7,274 bases of DNA from Burkholderiales bacterium. Lineage in GTDB: Bacteria > Pseudomonadota > Gammaproteobacteria > Burkholderiales > Ga0077523. The notes beneath the pieces were generated by a model that was not told the DNA's origin, did not search any database, and saw only the letters and a list, made by a program, of their open reading frames with translations. Of the stretch, positions 1-6,483 are shown in pieces. Where the stretch lies: positions 1 through 7,274 of the forward strand of contig JALORJ010000127.1 of NCBI GenBank assembly GCA_025459035.1, given 5' to 3'. Every line of letters begins with the position of its first letter. Within the stretch, counting starts at the first letter, position 1. The translations under genes were made by a program, and so were the position numbers.

Positions 1-625
1 GCGCGAGGCCGGTGCCCAGCATCGCCCAGGTGGACGGCTCCGGGATCGGCTTCGAATACGTCAGGTCGTCGGCGACGACATACGCGCCGCTCACGACGAA
101 CGACGCGATGTCGGCCTGCGCCCGCTGGATGCCGAGGAACGAGCCGTCGTTGTAGGCGTCGGGGGTCGAGATCGCGACACCGTACGACTCGAGCACCATG
201 CCGTCGGCCCCGAGGGCCGTCAGCGTGATCACGGTGCCCGACGAGATCGCCGGGATGAAGTAGTTCACGAACGCGCCGATCCCGGACACGAACGTGCCGG
301 GCGCGAAGGTGAAGGCCAGCGCGCCGACCGGAGTGTTCGCACCGGCGAATTCCTTGCCGAGGCTCCACACGCCGTTGCCGCCGAGGTTCCACACGCCGGG
401 GTCGCCGACCTGCAGGTCGGCCGCGGGAAAGCCGATCGAGCTCAGCGTGAAGTCGGGGTTGAAGTTCAGGCTGGCGCCGCCGACGAAACCGGCACCGACG
501 CCGTCGAAGGTCTCGACGATGCGCGGCGCGTCGATGTCCATCGGGTCGAGGATCAGCGCCGCGTGGGCGCCGACGGAGGTGGCGGCGAGCACGGACGCCG
601 CGAACAGCTTCTTGACGAAAGTCAT
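1..625 (-). CDS. PEP-CTERM sorting domain protein, C-terminus cut by window edge
   Basis: Secreted protein predicted to be exported by Sec and then processed by an exosortase. The 208 visible codons start at ATG 625, five bases after a GGAGA ribosome site (631-635). Residues 1-22 form a signal peptide: MTFVKK, a short hydrophobic stretch, then an AHA-A cleavage site. The middle (about 23-190) is rich in Gly, Ala, Val, Phe and Asp with alternating hydrophobic residues, suggesting a beta-sandwich, and has no cysteine. It ends in ADDLTYSKPIPEPSTWAML, with the Pro-Glu-Pro signature at residues 195-197 and the start of the hydrophobic anchor after it; the closing Arg-rich tail lies outside the window. 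It lies 90 bases downstream of phoX on the same strand, so the two may share a transcript. The PEP-CTERM assignment is firm; the specific role of the mature protein is unknown. Confidence 0.9.
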   Translation of the reverse strand, partial: MTFVKKLFAASVLAATSVGAHAALILDPMDIDAPRIVETFDGVGAGFVGGASLNFNPDFTLSSIGFPAADLQVGDPGVWNLGGNGVWSLGKEFAGANTPVGALAFTFAPGTFVSGIGAFVNYFIPAISSGTVITLTALGADGMVLESYGVAISTPDAYNDGSFLGIQRAQADIASFVVSGAYVVADDLTYSKPIPEPSTWAMLGTGLA

Positions 626-651
626 GGGGTTCTCCGATTGATTCGCGAGGA

Positions 652-682
652 CGCGCGGCGGCGTCGGGCGCACCGCCGCGCG
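652..682 (-). other. GC-rich hairpin between phoX and the PEP-CTERM gene
   Basis: CGCGCGGCG (652-660) and CGCCGCGCG (674-682) are perfect inverted repeats, giving a 9-bp stem with a 13-base loop. No T-run follows in the minus direction, so it does not look like a classic intrinsic terminator. It could attenuate transcription or protect the phoX mRNA end, making the ratio of the two products unequal. Chance formation in GC-rich DNA cannot be excluded. Confidence 0.35.
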
Positions 683-715
683 GGACTGCCTGGAAGACGT
701 GGCGACGTCGTCGGC

Positions 716-3034
716 TCAGAGGCCGCCGATCACGCCTCCGTCGTTGCGGGTGACGACGACCACGGCCGAACGGGGACGCCGCTTGCCCGGGGTGTTGGGC
801 ACCGGTTCGCCGGCGCTGTTGACCGCGTACTGCCCCTGCGGCCAGTTGCCGACCGCGGTCGGGTCGGCGGTGGTGCCGCCGTCGTTCGGATGCTGGATGC
901 CGACCCACATCGTGCGGCCGTCCGGCGTCGACACCATGCCGGTGACTTCGCAGTCGGGCGGGCTGGTCAGGAAGCGGCGGATCTCCTTGGTGTTCGGATC
1001 GGCGCACAGCATCGCGTTGGCGCCGATGTACTGCCAGTCGCCGCGACCGTCACCGGCCTGGTCCGTCTGGATCCAGAGCCGACCGAAGTGGTCGAACCAC
1101 AGGCCGTCCGGGGCGCCGAAGTCGGCGCTGCCCGCCGGCACGTCGACGATATCGCCGGTGTAGCCGTCGCTGCCCGCGGCCGCGTAGTTGCTCGGCAGGG
1201 TCTTCGGGTTCGGCATCTGCATCGCCGCCTTGGTGTCACCGCACAGCACGAAGATGTCCCACTCGAAGCCGGTCGACTTCGCGTCGTTGTTGTCGTCGCG
1301 CCAGCGGATGATGTGGCCGTAGTCGTTGTCCGGACGCGGGTTCGCCGCGTCGACCGGCGGGCGCAGGTCGCCCGCGGGACGCGAGCCGTCGGGGTTGACC
1401 GTCTGCGTGCCGCCGTTGCGGCCGCGCTGCGAGCTGTTGGTCAGCGTGCAGTAGACCTCCAGCGGCATGCCCGGGCCGTACGTGTAGCCGTTCGACGGAC
1501 GCCCGCCGAACGAGTACGTGCGCAGCGCGACCCACTCGGGGCGGTCCATCGGCGTCGCGCCGACCGCATCCGCGGCCATGCGCGTCAGCACGCAGATGCG
1601 GCCCTGCACGTCGGCGTCGGTGCCGCCGGCGAAGTTGGGGTTGTCGCGCAGCGCGACGCCGTCGACGCCGACGGTGCCGGGCACGAGCGCGATCCACTCG
1701 CCGCGGTAGGTGCCGGACTTCGCACCCGGCGTCGCGGTGAACTTCGCGACGTACAGCGTGCCGCTGTCCATCAGGTTCATGTTGGCCGCGCGGTTGCGGG
1801 GGTTCCACTTGCCCGCGCAGACGAACTTGTAGATGTACTCGCTACGCTCGTCGCAGCCCATGTAGAACGTGACGCTGTAGTCGGGGCCGATCGCGACCTG
1901 CACGCTCTCGTGCTTGAAGCGGCCGAGCGCGGTGCGCTTGACCGGGGTCGAGCGCGGGTTGAACGGATCGATCTCGACGACGTAGCCGAACGTGTTCTGC
2001 TCGTTCGGGTTCTTCGCGATGTCGAAGCGGTCGTCGGCGCGCCACCAGAAGTACGTGCCGAACGCCCCCGCCGGCTGCACGCCGTAGCGGATCTCGTTCT
2101 TCGTGCGCGTGTGCGACGTCGAGGTGGTGCCGAAGTAGGCGTTCCAGTTTTCCTCGCACGTGAGGTACGTGCCCCACGGCGTGTAGCCGTGCGCGCAGTT
2201 GTTCAGCGTGCCCCACGCCTGCGTGCCGTCGGTGCGGCGTTGCGAGCCGCTGCTGTCGAGCACAGGCGCCGAACCCGCGTCGGTGATCGTGTAGAGGTTG
2301 GTCCGCATCAGGTCCGAACCCGCGGCCGGGCCGCCGATGCGCATCGGCGTGTTCACGGTGACGCGACGCCCGAAGGCCGAATTGCGCACCACGCCCCAGC
2401 GACCGCGCGTGCGGCGGGCTTCGACGACCGACACGCCGTGCGCGGCCTGCGACTTGCGCACCTTGGCGATGGTCACGCCGGCGCCACCGGTGAGGCCTTC
2501 GGCGCCGTGCAGGAACTGCTCCTGCGTGTACTCGTGGTTCACGCACAGCAGGCCACGGTCGTTCGACGCGCCCGAGCCACCGGCGACCGGGAACGGGAAG
2601 AAGTGCATGCCGTCGTTGTTCTCGCCGAACTGCATCGCCTGCTCGGCGGCGGTCTCGGTCGCGTCCTCCTTCCACGCCGGCGCGCCCGGCATGATCGGGT
2701 CACCCCAGGCGACGAACAGCTCCGACTTGTAGCCCGGCGGCACCTGGATCAGGTCCGGCACGGTCGTGCCACCGGGCGGGATCGTCGCCGCGGGGATGCT
2801 CTCGAAGCCGATGCCGGCGAAGCCGTTGCTGCTCGCGGGGATCGGTGCGGCCGACGCGCTTTCGGTGAAGGCCGCGCTGGACACGCCGGTCAGCGCCGCC
2901 ATCGCGGTGGCGCCTGCCGACGCCTTCATGAAGGCGCGGCGATCGGGATCGATCGTGTCGATGACCTGATGGATGGTCGGCTGACAGGACGGGTTCAGCA
3001 CGACGTCGTTGGTGGGGTGATTGCGGCCTTTCAT
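716..3034 (-). CDS. phoX: PhoX-family (DUF839) alkaline phosphatase, Tat-exported
   Basis: Predicted secreted phosphatase of the PhoX/DUF839 family, which hydrolyses phosphate monoesters outside the cytoplasm using an iron-calcium centre rather than the zinc-magnesium centre of PhoA. The protein has 772 residues. ATG 3034 was chosen because a GAGGAG ribosome site lies upstream and the twin-arginine signal DRRAFMK (residues 31-37) follows, then an Ala-rich hydrophobic stretch ending near ASA (60-62). Family motifs appear in order: GLLCVNHEYT (161-170), PWGTYLTCEENWNAYFG (286-302), GRFKHESV (371-378), GCDERSEYIYKFV (393-405), YGHIIRW (572-578) and DGLWFDHFGRLWIQTDQAG (643-661). The acidic residues and Cys in CVNHEYT and TCEEN are probable metal ligands by family analogy. 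It appears full length, somewhat long for the family. No convincing PhoB box was found upstream, so phosphate control is not shown by sequence. It diverges from manC and precedes a PEP-CTERM gene. Confidence 0.95.
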   Translation of the reverse strand: MKGRNHPTNDVVLNPSCQPTIHQVIDTIDPDRRAFMKASAGATAMAALTGVSSAAFTESASAAPIPASSNGFAGIGFESIPAATIPPGGTTVPDLIQVPPGYKSELFVAWGDPIMPGAPAWKEDATETAAEQAMQFGENNDGMHFFPFPVAGGSGASNDRGLLCVNHEYTQEQFLHGAEGLTGGAGVTIAKVRKSQAAHGVSVVEARRTRGRWGVVRNSAFGRRVTVNTPMRIGGPAAGSDLMRTNLYTITDAGSAPVLDSSGSQRRTDGTQAWGTLNNCAHGYTPWGTYLTCEENWNAYFGTTSTSHTRTKNEIRYGVQPAGAFGTYFWWRADDRFDIAKNPNEQNTFGYVVEIDPFNPRSTPVKRTALGRFKHESVQVAIGPDYSVTFYMGCDERSEYIYKFVCAGKWNPRNRAANMNLMDSGTLYVAKFTATPGAKSGTYRGEWIALVPGTVGVDGVALRDNPNFAGGTDADVQGRICVLTRMAADAVGATPMDRPEWVALRTYSFGGRPSNGYTYGPGMPLEVYCTLTNSSQRGRNGGTQTVNPDGSRPAGDLRPPVDAANPRPDNDYGHIIRWRDDNNDAKSTGFEWDIFVLCGDTKAAMQMPNPKTLPSNYAAAGSDGYTGDIVDVPAGSADFGAPDGLWFDHFGRLWIQTDQAGDGRGDWQYIGANAMLCADPNTKEIRRFLTSPPDCEVTGMVSTPDGRTMWVGIQHPNDGGTTADPTAVGNWPQGQYAVNSAGEPVPNTPGKRRPRSAVVVVTRNDGGVIGGL

Positions 3035-3162
3035 GCGCTTGAGCTCTCCTCGTTTGCGGGCACACCGTGCGCCCGCGCGAACGGCGAGCGGCACAGCCAG
3101 AGGAGATTGGAGAAACCCTGTTGCGCGGCAGGACGGGAGGTCGGGCGCCGATGCGCGCTGAT

Positions 3163-3211
3163 CGGACGTCCGGCGACGCCGGACCGCCATGTGTCGTGGT
3201 CCGTCCGGACC
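3163..3211. promoter_or_regulatory. Cluster of CGGAC/GTCCG inverted half-sites, candidate operator or enhancer
   Basis: Six copies of the pentamer CGGAC (or its complement) lie within 49 bases: 3163-3167, 3168-3172, 3180-3184, 3199-3203, 3203-3207 and 3206-3210. They build three overlapping dyads: the 10-bp palindrome CGGACGTCCG (3163-3172), GTCCGGC-GAC-GCCGGAC (3168-3184), and GGTCCG-TC-CGGACC (3198-3211). The cluster sits about 90-135 bp upstream of the start predicted from the manC sigma-54-like element, where enhancer-binding regulators often bind. Binding by any regulator is inferred only; the site could instead act on phoX, or form hairpins in the phoX leader if that transcript starts far upstream. 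Confidence 0.45.
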
Positions 3212-3273
3212 CCGGAGCACGCGGGTGCCGACGTCGCGCGCTCGCGGGGTGCCGCCCGGCGATGCGCTCGACC

Positions 3274-3289
3274 GGGCACACCTCGTGCA
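3274..3289 (+). promoter_or_regulatory. Sigma-54-like -24/-12 element upstream of manC
   Basis: GGGCAC-ACCTC-GTGCA matches the RpoN consensus TGGCAC-N5-TTGCA except for the first T and the first T of the -12 box. The GG (3275-3276) and GC (3287-3288) are exactly 10 bases apart. Predicted transcription start is near 3300, giving a leader of about 60 bases before ATG 3360. The same bases contain the dyad GCAC-N7-GTGC or shorter variants, so a repressor site is an alternative reading. Confidence 0.4.
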
Positions 3290-3359
3290 CAGCGCGAGTC
3301 CGCGTCGCCAGCCGCTGTTACTGTCGACCGTCCCGAACCCGAACCGAGACCTCCCGAAC

Positions 3360-4778
3360 ATGAACCTGCATCCCGTGATCCTCTGCGGCGGCTCCGGCAC
3401 CCGCCTGTGGCCGCTGTCGCGCGGCGCCTACCCGAAGCAGTTCCTGAAGCTCACGTCCGACCATTCGATGCTGCAGGAGACGCTGATGCGCCTCGACGGC
3501 ATCGCCGGGGTGCAGGCGCCGCGGGTCATCTGCAACAACGAACACCGCTTCCTCGTGGCCGAGCAACTGCACGCGATCGGCACGCCCCCGGCGCTGCTGC
3601 TGCTGGAACCCGCCGGTCGCAACACCGCGCCGGCCGTCGCCGCCGCCGCGCTGTCGATCGCGAAGGACGACCCGGACGGCCTGATGCTCGTGCTCGCGTC
3701 GGACCACGTGATCCAGGACGTGCCGGCGTTCCACCGCGCGATCGCCACCGCGGCACAGGTCGCCGCTCAGGGGCACCTCGCCACCTTCGGGATCATTCCC
3801 GACCATCCCGAGACCGGTTACGGCTACATCCAGCAGGGCGCGCCGGTGGCTGGCGTCGCCGGGGCGTTCGCGATCCGCCGCTTCGTCGAGAAGCCCGACC
3901 TCGCCACCGCCGAGTCGCTGCTCGCGTCGGGCGACCATCTGTGGAACAGCGGCATGTTCCTCATGCGTGCGTCGGCCTATCTCGAGGAGCTGCGCGTGCA
4001 TGCGCCGGCCGTGCTCGAGGCCGTCACGCGCGCGATCGACCTGGCCAAGGCCGACCTCGACTTCTGCCGCCTCGATGCGGGCGCGTTCGCGTCGGCGCCG
4101 TCGATCTCGATCGACTACGCGGTGATGGAGAAGACGCTCAAGGGCGTGGTCGTGCCGGTCGAGATGGGCTGGAACGATGTCGGCTCGTGGGATGCGCTGT
4201 GGGACATCCACGGCAAGTCGGCCGACGGCAACGTGATGCAGGGCGACGTCGTCACGGCGAACGTGTCGAACACGTTCATCAAGGCCGAGGACCGGATGGT
4301 CGCGGCGGTCGGGGTCGAAGGCCTGGTGATCGTCGAGACCGCCGATGCGGTGCTGGTGGCGAGCAAGCAGGCATCGCAGGACGTGAAGCTGCTCGTCGAC
4401 GAGATGAAGCGTTCGGCCCGCACCGAGCACCTGACCCACCGTCGCGTGTACCGGCCGTGGGGCTCGTACGAGAGCATCGACGCGGGCGACCGCTACCAGG
4501 TCAAGCGCATCACGGTGAATCCGGGGCAGAAGCTGTCGCTCCAGATGCATCACCACCGCGCCGAGCACTGGATCGTCGTCAGCGGCACGGCCAAGGTCAC
4601 GCGCGGCGACGAGGTCGTCCTGCTGACCGAGAACCAGTCGACCTACATCCCGCTCGGGGTGACGCACCGCCTCGAGAACCCCGGCAAGCTGCCGCTGCAG
4701 CTGATCGAGGTGCAGTCGGGCAGCTATCTGGGCGAGGACGACATCGTCCGCTTCGAGGACGTCTACCAGCGCGCGTGA
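3360..4778 (+). CDS. manC: Bifunctional mannose-1-phosphate guanylyltransferase / mannose-6-phosphate isomerase (type II PMI-GMP)
   Basis: Cytoplasmic enzyme that isomerises fructose-6-phosphate to mannose-6-phosphate and joins mannose-1-phosphate to GTP, giving GDP-mannose for surface polysaccharides. The 472-residue length is typical of type II enzymes (AlgA, XanB, ManC). The N-terminal nucleotidyltransferase domain carries the GGSGTRLWPLSR signature (residues 10-21), LEPAGRNTAPA (82-92) and FVEKP (175-179). The C-terminal cupin isomerase domain carries QMHHHRAEHW (395-404), with His and Glu zinc ligands, preceded by RPWGSYESID and followed by the IPLGVTHRLENP segment. ATG 3360 gives the standard start, a few residues before the first glycine loop. 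Unlike most genes here, it has no clear Shine-Dalgarno sequence: only GAG-like bases precede it. Both active sites look intact. It stands without glycan partners in view, so the polysaccharide served is unknown. The 3' end overlaps the convergent vanZ-like gene. Confidence 0.97.
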   Translation: MNLHPVILCGGSGTRLWPLSRGAYPKQFLKLTSDHSMLQETLMRLDGIAGVQAPRVICNNEHRFLVAEQLHAIGTPPALLLLEPAGRNTAPAVAAAALSIAKDDPDGLMLVLASDHVIQDVPAFHRAIATAAQVAAQGHLATFGIIPDHPETGYGYIQQGAPVAGVAGAFAIRRFVEKPDLATAESLLASGDHLWNSGMFLMRASAYLEELRVHAPAVLEAVTRAIDLAKADLDFCRLDAGAFASAPSISIDYAVMEKTLKGVVVPVEMGWNDVGSWDALWDIHGKSADGNVMQGDVVTANVSNTFIKAEDRMVAAVGVEGLVIVETADAVLVASKQASQDVKLLVDEMKRSARTEHLTHRRVYRPWGSYESIDAGDRYQVKRITVNPGQKLSLQMHHHRAEHWIVVSGTAKVTRGDEVVLLTENQSTYIPLGVTHRLENPGKLPLQLIEVQSGSYLGEDDIVRFEDVYQRA

Positions 4779-5146
4779 CGGCGCATCAGGGTCGCGTGGA
4801 CAGCGCCGGCCGCGATGCCGGCGCCGGCATCGACCAGCCAGTCGTCCCAGCCGGCCATTCGTCCGGGCAGCGTGGTCTGGTGCCATTCGTCGACCGCGCC
4901 CAGCGCCATCGCGGCCGCCGCCGCCGCCCACCACAGCCCGCGGCGCCCGGCCGCGATCGCGACCAGACCGCCGAAGCCGAAGAACGCGACGAAGTGCGCG
5001 ACCTTGTCCCACGGCGCCGGGAACAGCCCGACGGCGTAGGGCTGCGCGCCCTGCTGCAGCAGCGTCGCCACGAACAGCGCGCCCACCACGCCTGCGGCGA
5101 TGCGCGCCGGCGCGAGCGCCGACATCCGGACCGCCGCCGCGAGCAT
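4763..5146 (-). CDS. Small VanZ-like family membrane protein
   Basis: A 127-residue inner-membrane protein with about four hydrophobic segments (near residues 14-31, 49-66, 70-86 and 103-121). It has the VanZ-like pattern WDKVAHFVAFFGFGGL (46-61) and DEWHQTTLPGRMAGWDDWLVDAGAG (86-110, quoted in pieces: DEWHQ, PGR, DDWLVDAGAG). The biochemical function of short VanZ-like proteins is generally unknown; the name comes from a teicoplanin-resistance accessory protein, and resistance should not be inferred. ATG 5146 has no clear ribosome site. ATG 5125 (Met 8) is an equally possible start, and translation may depend on the isomerase gene 37 bases upstream. The last 16 bases overlap the end of manC on the other strand. 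Family call fairly firm, start uncertain. Confidence 0.85.
   Translation of the reverse strand: MLAAAVRMSALAPARIAAGVVGALFVATLLQQGAQPYAVGLFPAPWDKVAHFVAFFGFGGLVAIAAGRRGLWWAAAAAAMALGAVDEWHQTTLPGRMAGWDDWLVDAGAGIAAGAVHATLMRRHARW
4803..4824. other. Perfect GC hairpin just beyond the manC stop
   Basis: GCGCCGGC (4803-4810) and GCCGGCGC (4817-4824) form an 8-bp perfect stem with a 6-base loop, 25 bases after the manC stop and inside the vanZ-like reading frame. There is no T-run on either side, so it is at best a weak or factor-assisted end for manC transcripts. It may only reflect Ala/Gly-rich coding sequence. Confidence 0.25.
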
Positions 5147-5183
5147 CGCCGACGCGCCGTGCCCGGCAGGTGGCGGTGGCGCG

Positions 5184-6107
5184 CTACTTCGGCGCCGCGG
5201 GCGCCGGCAGTCTCGGCAGCTCGGCGTCGTTGATCGACACCGGATTCTTGTTGGTCATGAAGGTGAGGTACGCCTGCTCGGTCTCCTGCGCCTTGCGGGC
5301 GCGCAGGAAGGTCCAGAGCTGGTCGCGAACCTCCGCGAGCGGCTTCGTGCCCTTCTCGCGCACGTCGTCGAGCCGCACCACGTGCCAGCCCGACGGCGCC
5401 TTGATCGGGCCGACGATGTCGCCCTTCTTCAGCGCGGCGATCGGCTCGCGCAGTTCGGGGATCAGGTTCGACTCGGCGACGAAGCCCATGTCGCCGCCCT
5501 TCGCGGCGCTGTCCGCGTGCTCGGACGACGCCTTCGCCAGCGCCGCGAAGTCCGCGCCCTTCTTCTTCGCGCGCTCGGCCAGGTCGGTCGCCTTGGCCAG
5601 CGCCTTCGCGAACGCGGCCTTGTCGGTGTCGGCCGGGGCCAGCACGAACAGCTGCGAGATCCGGTACTGCTTCGGGACCGAGAACGACGCGCTGTTCTGT
5701 TCGTAGGCCGCCTTCAGCTCGGCCTCGGACGGATAGCTCTCCGGCGGGCGCGCGACGCTGTTCATGTAGGCCGCCACCAGCGCCGCGTCGCGGGCGCGAT
5801 CCATCTGCGCCATCACCTCGGGCCGCTTGTCCCAGGCCTTGCCGCGCGCCTCGACGGCCAGCGAGCGCCGGATCATCTCGGTACGGACCACCTTCGCGAG
5901 TTCGCCGGGATTGGCCGCGAGCTGGGCGCGCGCTTCGGGCGGCAGCGCGTCGAGCAGCTGCTTCAGCTCGTCGGTCTTCATCTCGACGTCGCCCATCTTC
6001 GCGACCACCCCGGCAGGCAGCTTGTCGACGGCGCCGGCCGCCCCCGCGATCCCCAGCAGCAGCGCGACCAGTGCGCCTCGCGCAACGCGGCTCGACCTCT
6101 TCGACAT
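5184..6107 (-). CDS. Periplasmic PpiC/parvulin-type peptidyl-prolyl cis-trans isomerase
   Basis: Predicted exported folding helper of the SurA/PpiC/parvulin class, 307 residues. ATG 6107 follows a GAGGAG ribosome site by a few bases. Residues 1-26 form a signal peptide (basic MSKRSSRVAR, hydrophobic core, AGA-V cleavage); there is no lipobox cysteine, so it should be soluble in the periplasm. An alpha-helical, SurA-N-like region (about 40-140) precedes the parvulin domain (about 148-247), recognised by FAALAKASSEHADSAAKGG (187-205), DMGFV (206-210), LKKGDIVGPIKAPSGWHVVRL (226-246, in pieces) and the trailing DVREKGTKPLAEVRDQL. The histidine usually found in the first parvulin strand (RHIL type) is replaced: here it reads RISQLFV (149-155), while the second histidine (GWHVV, His242) is kept. 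It probably heads a two-gene transcript with the vanZ-like gene. A role in folding exported matrix or PEP-CTERM proteins is inference from position. Confidence 0.92.
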   Translation of the reverse strand: MSKRSSRVARGALVALLLGIAGAAGAVDKLPAGVVAKMGDVEMKTDELKQLLDALPPEARAQLAANPGELAKVVRTEMIRRSLAVEARGKAWDKRPEVMAQMDRARDAALVAAYMNSVARPPESYPSEAELKAAYEQNSASFSVPKQYRISQLFVLAPADTDKAAFAKALAKATDLAERAKKKGADFAALAKASSEHADSAAKGGDMGFVAESNLIPELREPIAALKKGDIVGPIKAPSGWHVVRLDDVREKGTKPLAEVRDQLWTFLRARKAQETEQAYLTFMTNKNPVSINDAELPRLPAPAAPK

Positions 6108-6347
6108 CGACAGCTCCTCGGCGGAAAACGGCGGACGCTAGCCAGCGATTGTTGCAGAAAAGTCTCGGTCGCCCCGATCCGAAGCTCCCATGGCGGCTGC
6201 GTCGACGCCCCGCGTCAGCGCGAGATTCCCGGCGTCACCGAATGGAACGGTCGTTTGAAAAATGACGCGGATGTCGGCCAGCCTGCACGACACCCCCACC
6301 CGCGCGGCGGGTCGGTCGCCTCGGCAGATCGCGCCACGCCCGGCGTG

Positions 6348-6364
6348 CGCACCATCGCGGTGCG
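6348..6364. promoter_or_regulatory. Inverted repeat CGCACC-N5-GGTGCG, candidate activator site
   Basis: A perfect 6-bp dyad separated by five bases (ATCGC), centred about 98 bp upstream of the transcription start predicted from the sigma-54-like element at 6428-6443. That is the usual distance range for enhancer-binding proteins. No regulator is identified, and GC-rich dyads of this size arise by chance. Confidence 0.3.
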
Positions 6365-6381
6365 GCGCCTGCGCCGGCCGG

Positions 6382-6393
6382 CACTTGCAAGTG
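6382..6393. promoter_or_regulatory. 12-bp perfect palindrome CACTTGCAAGTG
   Basis: CACTTG and CAAGTG meet without a spacer, a perfect two-fold symmetric site in a locally less GC-rich stretch, 35 bases before the -24 element at 6428. It is a plausible operator for a dimeric regulator of the PEP-CTERM gene. No known regulator is matched. Confidence 0.35.
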
Positions 6394-6427
6394 GTTGATC
6401 CGTAATGACTAGTGCCCGGCTCGGCGC

Positions 6428-6443
6428 TGGCACCAAGCGTGCA
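6428..6443 (+). promoter_or_regulatory. Sigma-54-type -24/-12 promoter candidate for the right-hand PEP-CTERM gene
   Basis: TGGCAC-CAAGC-GTGCA matches the RpoN consensus TGGCAC-N5-TTGCA at all but one defined base, with GG (6429-6430) and GC (6441-6442) exactly 10 bases apart. The predicted start is near 6454, leaving a leader of about 263 bases. Sigma-54 control through the PrsK/PrsR two-component pair is established for PEP-CTERM/exosortase systems, which supports the call. Neither regulator gene is in the window. Confidence 0.6.
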
Positions 6444-6483
6444 ACACGTCGCGGCGTACTCTTGACCCGGATCGATCGAGAAG

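Larger units (their letters stand above)
3035..3359. other. Divergent phoX/manC intergenic region
   Basis: This 325-base spacer must carry the promoters of both phoX (leftward) and manC (rightward). It holds the phoX ribosome site (GAGGAG, reverse strand, just left of 3055), a cluster of CGGAC/GTCCG inverted repeats at 3163-3211, and a sigma-54-like element facing manC at 3274-3289. I see no strong sigma-70 promoter for phoX. Reading frames across the spacer have no ribosome site or recognisable protein, so I treat it as non-coding. Confidence 0.75.

Noticed and set aside
3240..3253. Sigma-54-like element on the minus strand facing phoX (CGGCAC-CCCGC-GAGC).
   Set aside because: The GG-N10-GC spacing is right but the -12 box keeps only GC, so the match is too weak to separate from chance.
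3315..3332. CTGTTAC-TGTC-GACCGTC resembling a PhoB box near manC.
   Set aside because: Only the first 7-base half resembles the CTGTCAT repeat; the second half does not, and it lies next to manC rather than phoX.
4763..5146. Reading the VanZ-like protein as a glycopeptide-resistance determinant.
   Set aside because: Short VanZ-like proteins are widespread in Gram-negative bacteria, and there are no vanA-type ligase or regulator genes nearby.
563..5233. A very long plus-strand open frame running antisense through phoX and across manC.
   Set aside because: It is an artefact of GC-rich codon use: the predicted product is low-complexity Arg/Ala/Gly/Val, has no family features, and lies over two unmistakable genes in other frames.
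6262..6405. Possible small plus-strand gene of 47 codons (begins MTRMSASLHD) with three cysteines near its end.
   Set aside because: No good ribosome site, Arg/Ala/Pro-rich composition typical of chance frames in GC-rich DNA, and it runs through candidate regulatory dyads.
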